IMG/VR virus record: IMGVR_UViG_3300010354_006493 | Location: 1 to 30,891 of that record | DNA: 30,891 nucleotides | Reading direction: 5' to 3' (one strand) | Origin: a virus | Shown here: positions 1 to 8,601 of the stretch, piece after piece | How positions within the stretch are numbered: position 1 is the first letter of the stretch | How the letters are laid out: each line of letters opens with the position of its first letter | The notes under the pieces: generated by a model | What the model was told of the DNA's origin: nothing | What the model saw: only the letters and a program-made list of their open reading frames with translations | The model's database searches: none | Position numbers and translations under genes: made by a program

Positions 1-1
1 A

Positions 2-184
2 GTTAAGAGTATTCTTTCTAATCTAAATACATATGGATTAGCATTTCCATTTGATCATGAATTATCATTTTGGTTAGAAATTGATTCTAGCAATGTTTAC
101 TGGTTGGAACCACCAATAGTTAAACAAGGTTCGCAATGTGGATTGTTTAAATCACTTTTACAGAATGGAGAAAATTTAGTATGA
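2..184 (+). CDS. C-terminal end of a probable glycosyltransferase (family 25-like), 5' truncated
   Basis: An open frame runs in from the left edge and stops at 182-184, giving about 60 residues. The readable end includes FPFDHELSFWLEI and WLEPPIVKQGSQ, which resemble the C-terminal end of family 25-type LPS glycosyltransferases in marine phages (a P-x-D segment, then an EPP-x-V-x-QGS segment). The stop overlaps the next start as ATGA, so the two genes are probably translationally coupled. Only the tail is visible, so the catalytic core cannot be examined. The family call rests on remembered resemblance and is tentative. That it is a real coding end is well supported by frame, overlap and the neighbouring sugar genes. 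Confidence 0.45.
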   Translation, partial: VKSILSNLNTYGLAFPFDHELSFWLEIDSSNVYWLEPPIVKQGSQCGLFKSLLQNGENLV

Positions 185-810
185 TTTATAATTTTAAATA
201 TTCAGATATGTCTAGGCACGAAGTCTCGACATACCTAGAGACAAAAAAATTCAAAAGGGTTTTAGATGTCGGGGCAGCAGCACATGGATGGAGTGCAAAA
301 TATCTTTCGCATTATATAGATATAAATCCATGGAATAACTCTAACGTGAAGGGTTTCCATGGCAATATTTCTTTGTATTCTACATGGAAACCAGTATTAG
401 AAGATGTTGCTATAAATGGTAAATATGATTTTGTTATATGTACGCATACTTTAGAGGATATTGCTTCTCCACAGTTTGTGTCTGAGATGATATGTGAGAT
501 TGGCAATGAAGGATATATTGCAGTTCCTTCAAAAAATGTAGAATTATCTAGAAATATAAATGGCCATTTTTATGGACATATACACCATAGATGGATTTTT
601 AATAAAGAATCTGATGATTTTGTAGCATATCCAAAATTAAATTTTATTGAATATATAGACTGGACTAAAACAATATCTAAATTTCACGGATTTAATGAAA
701 TTTGTTTTTTCTGGAAAGATTCATTTAAATTAAATGTGGTGAATAATGATTTTATGGGTCCAAATCCAGGTGCTGTGGTTTCTTATTTTAATGGATTGAA
801 TAATGAATAA
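181..810 (+). CDS. SAM-dependent methyltransferase, class I-like
   Basis: A 209-residue protein with a glycine-rich SAM-binding loop, LDVGAAAHGW, at residues 28-37. An acidic strand end follows (YIDINPW, 45-51), then a motif IV-like segment YDFVICTHTLEDI near 83-95. This is the layout of a Rossmann-fold methyltransferase. The substrate cannot be read from sequence. Its place between a glycosyltransferase tail and an FkbM methyltransferase suggests sugar O-methylation. It overlaps the upstream gene by 4 nt and the downstream gene by 8 nt, so it is part of a tightly packed operon. A conserved second half with many aromatic residues (HFYGHIHHRW) has no function I recognise. Confidence 0.6.
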   Translation: MIYNFKYSDMSRHEVSTYLETKKFKRVLDVGAAAHGWSAKYLSHYIDINPWNNSNVKGFHGNISLYSTWKPVLEDVAINGKYDFVICTHTLEDIASPQFVSEMICEIGNEGYIAVPSKNVELSRNINGHFYGHIHHRWIFNKESDDFVAYPKLNFIEYIDWTKTISKFHGFNEICFFWKDSFKLNVVNNDFMGPNPGAVVSYFNGLNNE

Positions 811-1405
811 AGTAATTAATTTTTTACTACAAAATAAAATACAAAGTGTTTTAGATATTGGAGCGAATTTAGGTGAATGGTCTTCGCATGTAAAACAAAA
901 TATTCCAAGTATTAAACTACATTCTATAGAAGCAAATCCAACTTGTGAAGAATTTTTAAAAAATAGAAATTTAAATTACTCTATTGCTTGTTTATCTGAC
1001 AGCATAAAAACAATAAAATTTTTTATAGATCCAAATAACAAAGTATCTACTGGTTGTTCTTACTATTTAGAAAATACTAACTTTTTTATTGATGAAATGT
1101 ATATTGAGTTACAAACTAAAACATTAGATTCCCTGATTGCAGACTCCTATGAATATATTAAACTAGATACTCAGGGATCTGAACTCGACATAATAAAAGG
1201 TGGCATGAATCTTATTTCTAGAGCAAAATATCTACAGTTAGAAACATCTCTAATAGAATACAATAAAAATTCTCCCTCAAAAGAAAAAGTTTTTATGTTT
1301 TTAGAGAAAATTAATTTTAAACCATTAGAGTTAGTTGAAACTCATCATATGAATGGTAAAATAATACAAGAAGATTTTGTATTTAAAAATACAATCTTTA
1401 ATTAA
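803..1405 (+). CDS. FkbM family methyltransferase
   Basis: A 200-residue protein, about the usual FkbM domain size. Motif I is DIGANLGEWS at residues 18-27, followed by the acidic strand SIEANP at 41-46. The family-typical C-terminal segment LDTQGSELDIIKGG lies at 121-134. FkbM proteins are SAM-dependent O-methyltransferases that often act on sugars or polyketides, and they are common in phage and bacterial surface-glycan clusters. It overlaps the previous gene by 8 nt and sits among nucleotide-sugar genes, so a role in capping or decorating a glycan is the natural inference. The actual acceptor is unknown. Base composition is very AT-rich, like its neighbours. Confidence 0.8.
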   Translation: MNKVINFLLQNKIQSVLDIGANLGEWSSHVKQNIPSIKLHSIEANPTCEEFLKNRNLNYSIACLSDSIKTIKFFIDPNNKVSTGCSYYLENTNFFIDEMYIELQTKTLDSLIADSYEYIKLDTQGSELDIIKGGMNLISRAKYLQLETSLIEYNKNSPSKEKVFMFLEKINFKPLELVETHHMNGKIIQEDFVFKNTIFN

Positions 1406-1447
1406 TTTGTGGTAGGGTTTGTTTATTGCGAGGTAATAAAAGTTATT

Positions 1448-2140
1448 ATGAATTTAATTATTGTTGTTTCTCACTTTAACGATGATCTTTCTTGGATTGT
1501 TAATCAAACTAAATATGATTATATTGTATATTCTAAAAATGAATCATCTGTTTTGCAATATAAAATTGAACCTTCTAAATTAAAAATAATGATAAACAGA
1601 GGAATGGAAGCTTCTGCTTACCTTAAATTTATCATAGATAATTATAATAATTTACCCGATCATGTTGCATTTTGCCATGGTCATGAATTTTCTTGGCATC
1701 AAGCACCAAATAAAACTATAATTGATCATTTAATTGGATATAATGGAGAAGAATATTATCCATTGAATGATCCTTATAACCGTAATTTACTTCATGATGA
1801 TTGTCTTGATCCGCGCGTATGGAGTGAAGTAAAACAATGCTGTATTGATATTAATTTAGAAATACCATCAAAACTTGAACATACTCATTCATCTCAATTT
1901 ATTGTGACTAAACAATGTATATTAAACAATCCTGTATATTTTTATTTAAATTGTTATAATTGGTTGATGAATCAAACTGTTATGTCTGACTACAATGCGG
2001 ATAGAGCATTTGAACAATTATGGTATTATTTATTGACAGGTAAAAATATAGAACCTAGATGGTGTGGTTATGTGCCATCTATAGGAAATTGTGATTTGAC
2101 AAAAATAGAAAAAAGACGCATATCTGGGACATACTATTAA
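1448..2140 (+). CDS. DUF3431-like protein
   Basis: The frame is open from a GTG at 1409, but the ATG at 1448 is the better start. It places the conserved beginning (MNLIIVVSHFNDDLSWI) at the N-terminus and has GAGGT about 13 nt upstream. The resulting protein is 230 residues. It has the DUF3431 pattern: an N/D-DLSW segment, YDYIVYSK, INRGMEASAYLKFI, then a DNLP-like stretch and CHGHEFSWHQ. DUF3431 proteins occur in fungi, bacteria and phages near glycan genes, and no reaction is established to my knowledge. The position inside the sugar cassette suggests a glycosyltransferase-associated role. This is an inference from context. Confidence 0.6.
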   Translation: MNLIIVVSHFNDDLSWIVNQTKYDYIVYSKNESSVLQYKIEPSKLKIMINRGMEASAYLKFIIDNYNNLPDHVAFCHGHEFSWHQAPNKTIIDHLIGYNGEEYYPLNDPYNRNLLHDDCLDPRVWSEVKQCCIDINLEIPSKLEHTHSSQFIVTKQCILNNPVYFYLNCYNWLMNQTVMSDYNADRAFEQLWYYLLTGKNIEPRWCGYVPSIGNCDLTKIEKRRISGTYY

Positions 2141-2153
2141 TTGGTGATAAATT

Positions 2154-2987
2154 ATGAAATATTCAATATTTGGTGGAACTGGTTTTATTGGTAATAACTT
2201 CATTAAAAAATATTCAACAGATTCTATTTTAATCAGAAAAGATTTAAACATACCAAAATCGAATAATGTTTTATACTTGATAAGCACAGTTGATAACTAC
2301 AATGTTCATACAAATCCATACATTGATATTGATACAAATCTAACTAAACTAATAGATGTGCTGGAAGGGTGTAAGCAAATAAACAATCCAGATTTTATTT
2401 TTAATTTTGTAAGTTCTTGGTTTGTTTATGGAAAAACAAATGAATATCCTGCAAAAGAAACTAGTTGGTGTAATCCAACTGGGTTTTATTCTATTACAAA
2501 ATATGCAGCAGAAAAGATGTTAATTTCGTATTGTCAAACTTTTAATATAAAGTATAGAATATTTAGATTGACAAACATAATTGGACTAGGTGATAAAAAA
2601 GTGTCAAAAAAGAAAAATGCACTCCAATATATGATTAACTGTTTAAAAAATAATGAAGAAGTAAATTTATATGATGGTGGTTCTCATGTTCGTGATTATA
2701 TGGATGTAGAAGATGCATGTACAGCAATCCATCTCTGTATGGAAAAAGCACCCATAAACGAAGTTATAAATATTAGTAATTCTGAACCATATTCAATTGG
2801 TGAATTAATTACTTATGCTGCAAATAAATTCAATTCAAAAAGCATTATTAATTCTATTAGTTCAACAGATTTTCATAAAATCGTTCAGATTGAAAATATG
2901 TGTTTAGATAATACTAAATTGTTGTCTTATGGATATGTTCCATCGATAACAGTAAAACAATCAATTGATAAAATATTGGAGATTTAA
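2154..2987 (+). CDS. NAD-dependent epimerase/dehydratase (extended SDR)
   Basis: A 277-residue protein with the dinucleotide-binding signature GGTGFIG at residues 7-13 and the active-site pair Tyr112/Lys116 in YSITK. Ser88 lies in the preceding catalytic strand (NFVSSWF). A downstream LYDGG-x-x-VRDYMDVED stretch is typical of nucleotide-sugar SDRs. It would act on an NDP-hexose as a 4-epimerase, reductase or dehydratase, but these cannot be told apart here. It ends in a TAATG overlap with the RmlB-like gene, so the two are probably translated together and act in sequence on the same sugar nucleotide. It is slightly short for a full epimerase (usually about 300-340 residues). Confidence 0.75.
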   Translation: MKYSIFGGTGFIGNNFIKKYSTDSILIRKDLNIPKSNNVLYLISTVDNYNVHTNPYIDIDTNLTKLIDVLEGCKQINNPDFIFNFVSSWFVYGKTNEYPAKETSWCNPTGFYSITKYAAEKMLISYCQTFNIKYRIFRLTNIIGLGDKKVSKKKNALQYMINCLKNNEEVNLYDGGSHVRDYMDVEDACTAIHLCMEKAPINEVINISNSEPYSIGELITYAANKFNSKSIINSISSTDFHKIVQIENMCLDNTKLLSYGYVPSITVKQSIDKILEI

Positions 2988-3880
2988 TGAAAATTGTAAC
3001 TACTGGTGGTCGTGGATTTATTGGAAGTCACTTTGTTGAATTGTGTTTACAGAATGGTCATATTGTTGTTGATATTGACTACATGGGGTACTGTTCAAAT
3101 AAACAACTTTCTTTTGATTCTAATCCAAATTATACACACATCAATCACGACATTGCATCAATCGAACACATACCTTTATGTGATGTAATAGTAAATTTTG
3201 CTGCCGAAACGCATGTGGATAATTCTATAAACGATACCCATCCATTTGTGCATAGTAACATAATGGGTGTCCATAATTTATTAGAAATAATAAAAGGAAA
3301 ACCAGAATATGAACGACCACTCTTTGTTCAGATAAGCACAGATGAAGTTTATGGTGATATTTTAGATGGAGAGTTTGTAGAAACTGATATATTAAAACCC
3401 AGCAATCCATATTCTGCAACAAAAGCAGCTGCTGAAATGCTAGTGATGAGTTATCATAGAACATATGGAATAAATTATATAATAACAAGAAGTTCAAATA
3501 ATTATGGAGAAAGGCAATATGAAGAAAAATTAATTCCTAAGTCCATTAATTATTTGAAATCTGGTAAGAAAATACCATTACAGGGAGATGGTTCTTATGT
3601 TAGGGATTGGATCTATGTTAAAGACAACGTAGAGGCAATTTATCATGTTATGACTGGCAAGTTCAAGAATGATATATTTAACATTGGTGCTAGAAATAGA
3701 TTAAAAAATATAGAAGTTGTTCGTACCGTCCTGGATTGGATGGATAAGGATGAAACTTCTATTACTTATGTTCCAAATCGATGGGGACAAGACTTGCGTT
3801 ATGCTTTGAGTATTGATAAAATACAATCTACTGGTTGGAGTCCAAAACATAATCAAGGAATATATAAATGGTTCAATTAA
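2987..3880 (+). CDS. dTDP-glucose 4,6-dehydratase-like protein (RmlB/RfbB type)
   Basis: A 297-residue extended SDR. NAD loop GGRGFIG is at 7-13, AAETHVDNSI at 72-81, catalytic STDEVYGD with Thr118-Asp119-Glu120, and Tyr142/Lys146 in YSATK. SSNNYGERQYEEKLIPKSI follows at 169-187, then QGDGSYVRDWIYV. These are hallmark segments of RmlB, which converts dTDP-glucose to dTDP-4-keto-6-deoxyglucose. It is 30-50 residues shorter than most bacterial RmlB proteins, with a lean N-terminal half. It overlaps the 3-dehydratase gene downstream by 13 nt. RmlB normally uses dTDP sugars, whereas the neighbour belongs to a family best known on CDP sugars, so the nucleotide is uncertain. Confidence 0.85.
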   Translation: MKIVTTGGRGFIGSHFVELCLQNGHIVVDIDYMGYCSNKQLSFDSNPNYTHINHDIASIEHIPLCDVIVNFAAETHVDNSINDTHPFVHSNIMGVHNLLEIIKGKPEYERPLFVQISTDEVYGDILDGEFVETDILKPSNPYSATKAAAEMLVMSYHRTYGINYIITRSSNNYGERQYEEKLIPKSINYLKSGKKIPLQGDGSYVRDWIYVKDNVEAIYHVMTGKFKNDIFNIGARNRLKNIEVVRTVLDWMDKDETSITYVPNRWGQDLRYALSIDKIQSTGWSPKHNQGIYKWFN

Positions 3881-5214
3881 CACATACCGATAGCATAACA
3901 CAAAAAATTAAAGAATTAGTTTCATTTAAAATTGCGCATTCAAAAAAAGAATGGATTCCTGGCAGGGATTATGTTCAGTATGCTGGGTCTTATTTTGATG
4001 ATGAAGAATTCATTGCTGGAATTGAATGTTTTCTTGATGGTTGGTTGGCGTTGGGAGAAAATGGAATTAGATTTGAAAGGCAGTTTAAAGAAAAATTAGG
4101 AAAGCAATATGGTGCTTTGACGAACAGTGGTTCTAGTGCAAATCTTTTAATGATATCTGCATTAAAGTCAAAGAATCTTTATAATTTTCAATCTGGAACA
4201 AAAATTATAACTCCTGCTGCGGGATTTCCAACCACAGTAAATCCCATAATTCAAAATGGTTTTACTCCTATATTTGTTGACATTGAACTTGATACTCTAA
4301 ATCTTAATTTAGATCAAGTAGAAGAAGCAGCTAAAAAAGGTGCTAGAGCTTTAGTCTTTGCACATGTATTGGGCAATCCACCAAATATGGATCGTCTTAT
4401 GGAGATTGTAAACAAATACAATCTTATTTTGTTAGAAGACTGCTGCGATGCTCTTGGCAGTAAATATGATGGTAAACTTCTAGGTTCATTTGGGCAGTTT
4501 GCATCTTGCTCATTCTATCCTGCCCATCATATTACAATGGGTGAGGGTGGATTTGTTGCATGTCAAACCGAAGAACAAGAAACTGTGATTAAAAGTCTTC
4601 GCGAATGGGGTCGTGGGTGTTACTGTTCTGGTAAGGGATCAGCATGTCTTCGTAATGGTATGTGTAAACGAAGATTCAGTGATTGGTTGCCCAGTTTTCC
4701 TGGAGTAATTTTTGATCACAAATATGTCTATGAAGAGATTGGGTATAATCTTAAACCATTGGATATGCAAGCAGCAATTGGTTTAGTGCAAGTTAAAAAA
4801 CTTGATAAGATCATTGAGATTCGAAAGAAAAATTTCAATAGACTATATAATATTTTTTCAAAATATGAGAATGTATTTCATTTGCCAAAAGCAACTGAGA
4901 AGTCTGATCCTTCTTGGTTTGCTTTTCCTCTAACAGTTCGTGATGGTGTTTATATGAGGCGTAATGATTTTACAATGTATCTTGAGGATTGTAAGATACA
5001 AACTAGGAATTATTTTGGAGGAAATATTTTACTTCAACCAGCATATGATAAAATATATCCTGGAGATGCAAAGAAAGATTTTCCTGTATCGACTAAAGTA
5101 ACTACTGATACATTTTTTCTTGGAACAAGTCCTGTGATTACTGATCAGCAATTGGACTATATAGAGTTGAAGGTTAATGAATATTTTTACAAAGCTGATA
5201 ATGTTAGGGTATAA
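3868..5214 (+). CDS. rfbH: RfbH/E1-like NDP-4-keto-6-deoxyhexose 3-dehydratase (DegT/DnrJ/EryC1 fold)
   Basis: A 448-residue PLP/PMP-fold protein. The lysine that carries PLP in sugar aminotransferases is replaced: SFYPAHHITMGEGG (205-218 region onward) has His220 at that position. This is the mark of the E1-type 3-dehydratases (RfbH/DdhC), which use PMP and a [2Fe-2S] cluster to remove the 3-hydroxyl. Cys193, Cys251, Cys253 and Cys260 or Cys266 lie where E1 has its cluster cysteines; the last spacing differs slightly from the usual CX57CX1CX7C. Known E1 needs a flavin/Fe-S reductase (E3), and none is visible here. It would make a 3-deoxy or 3,6-dideoxy sugar. Length fits the family (about 435-450). 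Confidence 0.88.
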   Translation: MVQLTHTDSITQKIKELVSFKIAHSKKEWIPGRDYVQYAGSYFDDEEFIAGIECFLDGWLALGENGIRFERQFKEKLGKQYGALTNSGSSANLLMISALKSKNLYNFQSGTKIITPAAGFPTTVNPIIQNGFTPIFVDIELDTLNLNLDQVEEAAKKGARALVFAHVLGNPPNMDRLMEIVNKYNLILLEDCCDALGSKYDGKLLGSFGQFASCSFYPAHHITMGEGGFVACQTEEQETVIKSLREWGRGCYCSGKGSACLRNGMCKRRFSDWLPSFPGVIFDHKYVYEEIGYNLKPLDMQAAIGLVQVKKLDKIIEIRKKNFNRLYNIFSKYENVFHLPKATEKSDPSWFAFPLTVRDGVYMRRNDFTMYLEDCKIQTRNYFGGNILLQPAYDKIYPGDAKKDFPVSTKVTTDTFFLGTSPVITDQQLDYIELKVNEYFYKADNVRV

Positions 5215-5217
5215 ATT

Positions 5218-6441
5218 ATGAAACCAAAAATTACACTATGTATGATCGTGAAGAATGAGTCCCATATAATTCATGAGTGTTTAAACTCTGTTTATAAGCA
5301 CATTGATTATTGGGTTGTGTCTGACACTGGTTCCACTGATGGAACACAAGATATAATCAAGAATTTCTTCAAGGAAAAAGGCATTCCTGGAGAACTACAT
5401 CAAGATGAGTGGAAGAACTTTGGTCATAACAGATCACTAGCACTTCGTCACTGTGATGATAAAGCAGAATATGCATGGATGATTGATGCAGATGATGTTT
5501 TTGAGGGAAATTTTACTCTTCCAGATAATACAACTATTGATGGATTTGTGATAAGAATGGGAAGACCTGAATTTTCTTGGTGGAGGACTCAGATTTTTAA
5601 AGTTGATTCAAAATGGGAATATAAAGGAGTTCTTCACGAATATCCATCATGCTCAAAAGAACAACCAATTCTTGCTAAATTAGAAGGTAATTACTTTTTA
5701 AATGCAAGAACTTTAGGAGCACGAAATGTCGGCATAAGTGCAGTTGAAAAATATACAAGAGATGCTGAAGTTTTAGAACAAGCATTGGTAGAAGAACCAA
5801 CAAATACAAGATATCAATTCTATCTTGGTCAGTCATATTTTGACTCTCAGCAGTGGGAGAAGGCAGAACAAGCATATATTAAAAGAGCACACATGGGTGG
5901 ATGGGGCGAAGAGGTTTACTACTCTCTCTATCGTGTTGCAATTTGTAGAGCAATGCTAGACAGACCATGGCCTGAAATTCAAGCATCATTCTTGGATGCA
6001 TATAATTCAAGACCAGTAAGAGCAGAACCCCTATATCATATTGCACAGGTACTAAGAACAAAATTCAATCAACCAGCAGCAGCATTTGTGTTTGCAAGAG
6101 CAGCAGCAGAGATTCCACTTCCCAAGGATGATATTCTGTTTGTCGCAAATGCAATCTATGATTATGCAATCCTGGATGAACTCGGAGCAACAGCATTTTA
6201 TGCTGCCAAACCAGAGATCGGTTATCTTGCGTGTAAGAAACTGCTTGAGGAAGGAAAGATTCCCAAGTCTGAGGTTGAAAGAGTTCAGCAAAACTTTAAT
6301 CAATATAAAAATGTTCTTGCTGAAATTGCAAAGCAACAACAGCAAGTTCAACAGCAAATTAATAAACTACAGCAAGAAAAAGTAAAAACCACCACAATTA
6401 AATTTCCTAAATATAAGGAGAAAAAGAAAGCTAGTCGCTAA
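5218..6441 (+). CDS. GT2 family glycosyltransferase with TPR-like and coiled-coil C-terminus
   Basis: A 407-residue protein. The N-terminal GT-A domain begins with ITLCMIVKNES, continues with VSDTGSTDGT (34-43), and has the metal/nucleotide-binding acidic cluster MIDADD (88-93). Residues about 180-290 look like TPR-type helices (YQFYLGQSYFDSQQWEKAEQAY). The last 60 residues are a glutamine-rich coiled coil (KQQQQVQQQINKLQQEK) followed by a lysine-rich tail. Similar GT2 proteins are common in T4-like marine phages. It begins 3 nt after the 3-dehydratase, so it probably transfers the sugar made upstream. The acceptor is unknown; the TPR part may grip a protein substrate. It is the last gene before the fibre island. 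Confidence 0.8.
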   Translation: MKPKITLCMIVKNESHIIHECLNSVYKHIDYWVVSDTGSTDGTQDIIKNFFKEKGIPGELHQDEWKNFGHNRSLALRHCDDKAEYAWMIDADDVFEGNFTLPDNTTIDGFVIRMGRPEFSWWRTQIFKVDSKWEYKGVLHEYPSCSKEQPILAKLEGNYFLNARTLGARNVGISAVEKYTRDAEVLEQALVEEPTNTRYQFYLGQSYFDSQQWEKAEQAYIKRAHMGGWGEEVYYSLYRVAICRAMLDRPWPEIQASFLDAYNSRPVRAEPLYHIAQVLRTKFNQPAAAFVFARAAAEIPLPKDDILFVANAIYDYAILDELGATAFYAAKPEIGYLACKKLLEEGKIPKSEVERVQQNFNQYKNVLAEIAKQQQQVQQQINKLQQEKVKTTTIKFPKYKEKKKASR

Positions 6442-6470
6442 CTTTTCTCTTTATTAGGAAATGAGAGTTA

Positions 6471-8582
6471 ATGGGATTTCCTGTTTCCCCCCAACCATTA
6501 CCAGGTGATACTTATTCGGCAGAAAATAGAGTATGGACTTATGACGGATATGGATGGCGCTTTCTAGGCGCATCTGGATCCGTCAATGTCACATTAACGG
6601 GAAATGTTAACTATACTATAGGAAATACTGCTCCATCTGGACCAAACAGTGGAGATAAGTGGTTTCATATCAATGATGCTGTAGAATACACTTACATAAA
6701 AGATTTTGATAATACAAGTCACTGGATAGAAATAGGAATGGGTTGTCCTTCTATCGGTGGCGAAACTGGTATTAATTTTCCAGTAACTGAATGTATTGGT
6801 GACATTTACGAATATGATTCTAGAATATGGATCTATAAAGGATATGGTTGGAAAATTGTATGCCAGAATACTGGTGATTCTGAGTTTACTTTTGGATTAA
6901 CTGCTCCTAGTAGTCCAAACCCAGGGCATAGATGGGTAGACAGTGCGACTGGATTGCTTTATACTTTTGTTAATGATTATGATCCACTGGGTCAGACTGG
7001 TCAATGGGTAGCATTTTCAAACGCATCTGAAATTATAGGTCCAGTTGGACCAACTGGTAGTACTGGACCAACTGGACCTGCTGGACCCGCTGGTTATACT
7101 GAAATATTTGGAACTCCAAATCAAATTGGTGTAAGTACTGAAGGTTCTGGTGTTACTTTATACATTCCATCTCTTTTTCAAGTAGATGCAATAACAGCAA
7201 ATGAAATAGCATCAACTCAATATTATGGAACTGATATGGAGTTGTATGGAACATTGGATCTTCCATATGGAAATTTAAATGTTCCTTCTGGGGTTGTAAC
7301 TGCTCCACATCACGAAGGAAATCTTCGTTTAGGTGGGACAGAAATTCAAGTAAGAAATGCATCTGGTGGTCAATTAGTAAAAGGAACTCCAGTTTATATT
7401 GTTGATGATATTCCTGCATCAACGCATGTTGATGTTGATGTATCGTATTGTGATACTTACTATAAGGTTCCTGCAATTGGATTAATTGCTGGAACAATAA
7501 ATAACAATCAGCTAGGTTATGCAATAACTAGCGGTTTATTAACTGGCATTAATACTTCTAATTTTGCAGTTAATGCAGATCTTTGGGTTGCACCACAATC
7601 GCAAATACTTGGTGTGACATATGGGTTAACTGTAATAGAACCAGTAGGTATTACAGAATATAAACACAAAATAGGTAAAATAGTCAAATCAGATCCAACT
7701 AATGGAATTATTCAAGTTTTTGGTGGTGATGCATTTGGAAAAAATATTCCAAATTATATTCCATTAGAAAAAGTAAAATCTTCAGAAAATGCCGCAGTTG
7801 ATAATGTGCTGTTTATCAGTCAGAGTACAACTAGTATTGGATCTGATCCATTCTTTGTTAAAACTCGCATCCCTGCTATGGAAATCAGGTTAAATACCTG
7901 GACTTATGTTGATCCTTCACCAACACCCGCGTGGAATAATGTTACATATTTTGGTGTTTTTCCAGAATCTATTCCACAATCCCATCGTTGGATTAAGCAC
8001 TTTCCCGTATGGCGTGAAATTTATGATCCAGAAACACTAGAAAGTTCTGAACAGGGATGGGTTCATGGAACATATGGCAGAGGATTGAGTGGTATTTTTG
8101 TTGGTGGTGCTGTTGGTAATACATTTTCGGTTGAGTTAAATTACTCATCACCTGGTATTACTGGATTAACTTTTGGTACTATAACAACTGCTTCTACTAG
8201 TGATAAAATACTTTTGCAAAGAAAACCATCTGATAAGATGGAACTTATTACTGTTGGTGATCTTCTTTCGACAGTGACTTTATCACCACCTACAAACATT
8301 CCAGGTGATATATCACCATATAAATTTGCATTCTTTGATTCGTCTGGAAACCAATATAGTTCTTCTGAGAATAATGTTAAATCACAAATTCTTCGTGACA
8401 ATATTAATACCTTAAATGGGTGTACTGGTGCTGTGGGTATCACTGGAACTACAGGAGAAATAGAAGTAATTAATTCGTGTCCAAATATTATTATTGGATT
8501 GCCAGATGATGTTTCTATAACAGGAAATTTAACAGTAAATGGATTTTATTTTGGATTTATAGATGGTGGAACCTTCGAATAA
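6471..8582 (+). CDS. Virion structural/fibre protein with collagen-like stretch and W/Y-rich modules
   Basis: A 703-residue protein. The N-terminus has a W/Y-rich module (GDTYSAENRVWTYDGYGW), repeated about 100 residues later (GDIYEYDSRIWIYKGYGW). Each copy is followed by a P-x-x-G-x-x-W...Y..D...W unit. A short collagen-like G-P-T-G run lies near residues 193-209. The centre is beta-rich and Gly/Thr/Ser-rich, and the protein ends NLTVNGFYFGFIDGGTFE, sharing the island's DGG-Y/F terminus. No signal peptide or membrane segment is seen. Composition and neighbours indicate a tail-fibre or baseplate-associated virion protein. I cannot assign a T4 gene number. It follows a 29-nt gap holding an AGGA ribosome-binding sequence. 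Confidence 0.75.
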   Translation: MGFPVSPQPLPGDTYSAENRVWTYDGYGWRFLGASGSVNVTLTGNVNYTIGNTAPSGPNSGDKWFHINDAVEYTYIKDFDNTSHWIEIGMGCPSIGGETGINFPVTECIGDIYEYDSRIWIYKGYGWKIVCQNTGDSEFTFGLTAPSSPNPGHRWVDSATGLLYTFVNDYDPLGQTGQWVAFSNASEIIGPVGPTGSTGPTGPAGPAGYTEIFGTPNQIGVSTEGSGVTLYIPSLFQVDAITANEIASTQYYGTDMELYGTLDLPYGNLNVPSGVVTAPHHEGNLRLGGTEIQVRNASGGQLVKGTPVYIVDDIPASTHVDVDVSYCDTYYKVPAIGLIAGTINNNQLGYAITSGLLTGINTSNFAVNADLWVAPQSQILGVTYGLTVIEPVGITEYKHKIGKIVKSDPTNGIIQVFGGDAFGKNIPNYIPLEKVKSSENAAVDNVLFISQSTTSIGSDPFFVKTRIPAMEIRLNTWTYVDPSPTPAWNNVTYFGVFPESIPQSHRWIKHFPVWREIYDPETLESSEQGWVHGTYGRGLSGIFVGGAVGNTFSVELNYSSPGITGLTFGTITTASTSDKILLQRKPSDKMELITVGDLLSTVTLSPPTNIPGDISPYKFAFFDSSGNQYSSSENNVKSQILRDNINTLNGCTGAVGITGTTGEIEVINSCPNIIIGLPDDVSITGNLTVNGFYFGFIDGGTFE

Positions 8583-8585
8583 ATA
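8578..8585 (+). promoter_or_regulatory. T4-type late promoter-like box (AATAAATA)
   Basis: AATAAATA overlaps the stop codon of the upstream fibre gene and lies 16 nt before the next ATG. It matches the NATAAATA form of the T4-like late -10 element, which needs no -35 box. In such an AT-rich sequence an 8-mer can occur by chance. The support is its place in one of the few gaps of the island. Confidence 0.35.
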
Positions 8586-8590
8586 ATATC

Positions 8591-8596
8591 AAGGAG
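8591..8596 (+). promoter_or_regulatory. Strong ribosome binding site (AAGGAG)
   Basis: AAGGAG ends 5 nt before the ATG at 8602. It is among the best Shine-Dalgarno matches in the window and fixes that start. Most neighbouring genes rely on overlap instead. Confidence 0.7.
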
Positions 8597-8601
8597 AGAA
8601 C

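Noticed and set aside
1409-1447. Upstream GTG extension of the DUF3431-like gene
   Set aside because: The extra 13 residues lack family similarity, and a ribosome-binding sequence fits the ATG at 1448 better.
3868-5214. Calling this gene an ordinary PLP-dependent sugar aminotransferase
   Set aside because: The lysine that would bind PLP is histidine (His220), and the Fe-S cysteines of E1-type dehydratases are present.
6441-6470. Imperfect hairpin (AACT...CTCTTT / AAATGAGAGTT) between the GT2 gene and the first fibre gene
   Set aside because: Pairing needs bulges on both sides, no run of T follows, and the loop holds the AGGA used as the ribosome-binding site. Too weak to call a terminator.
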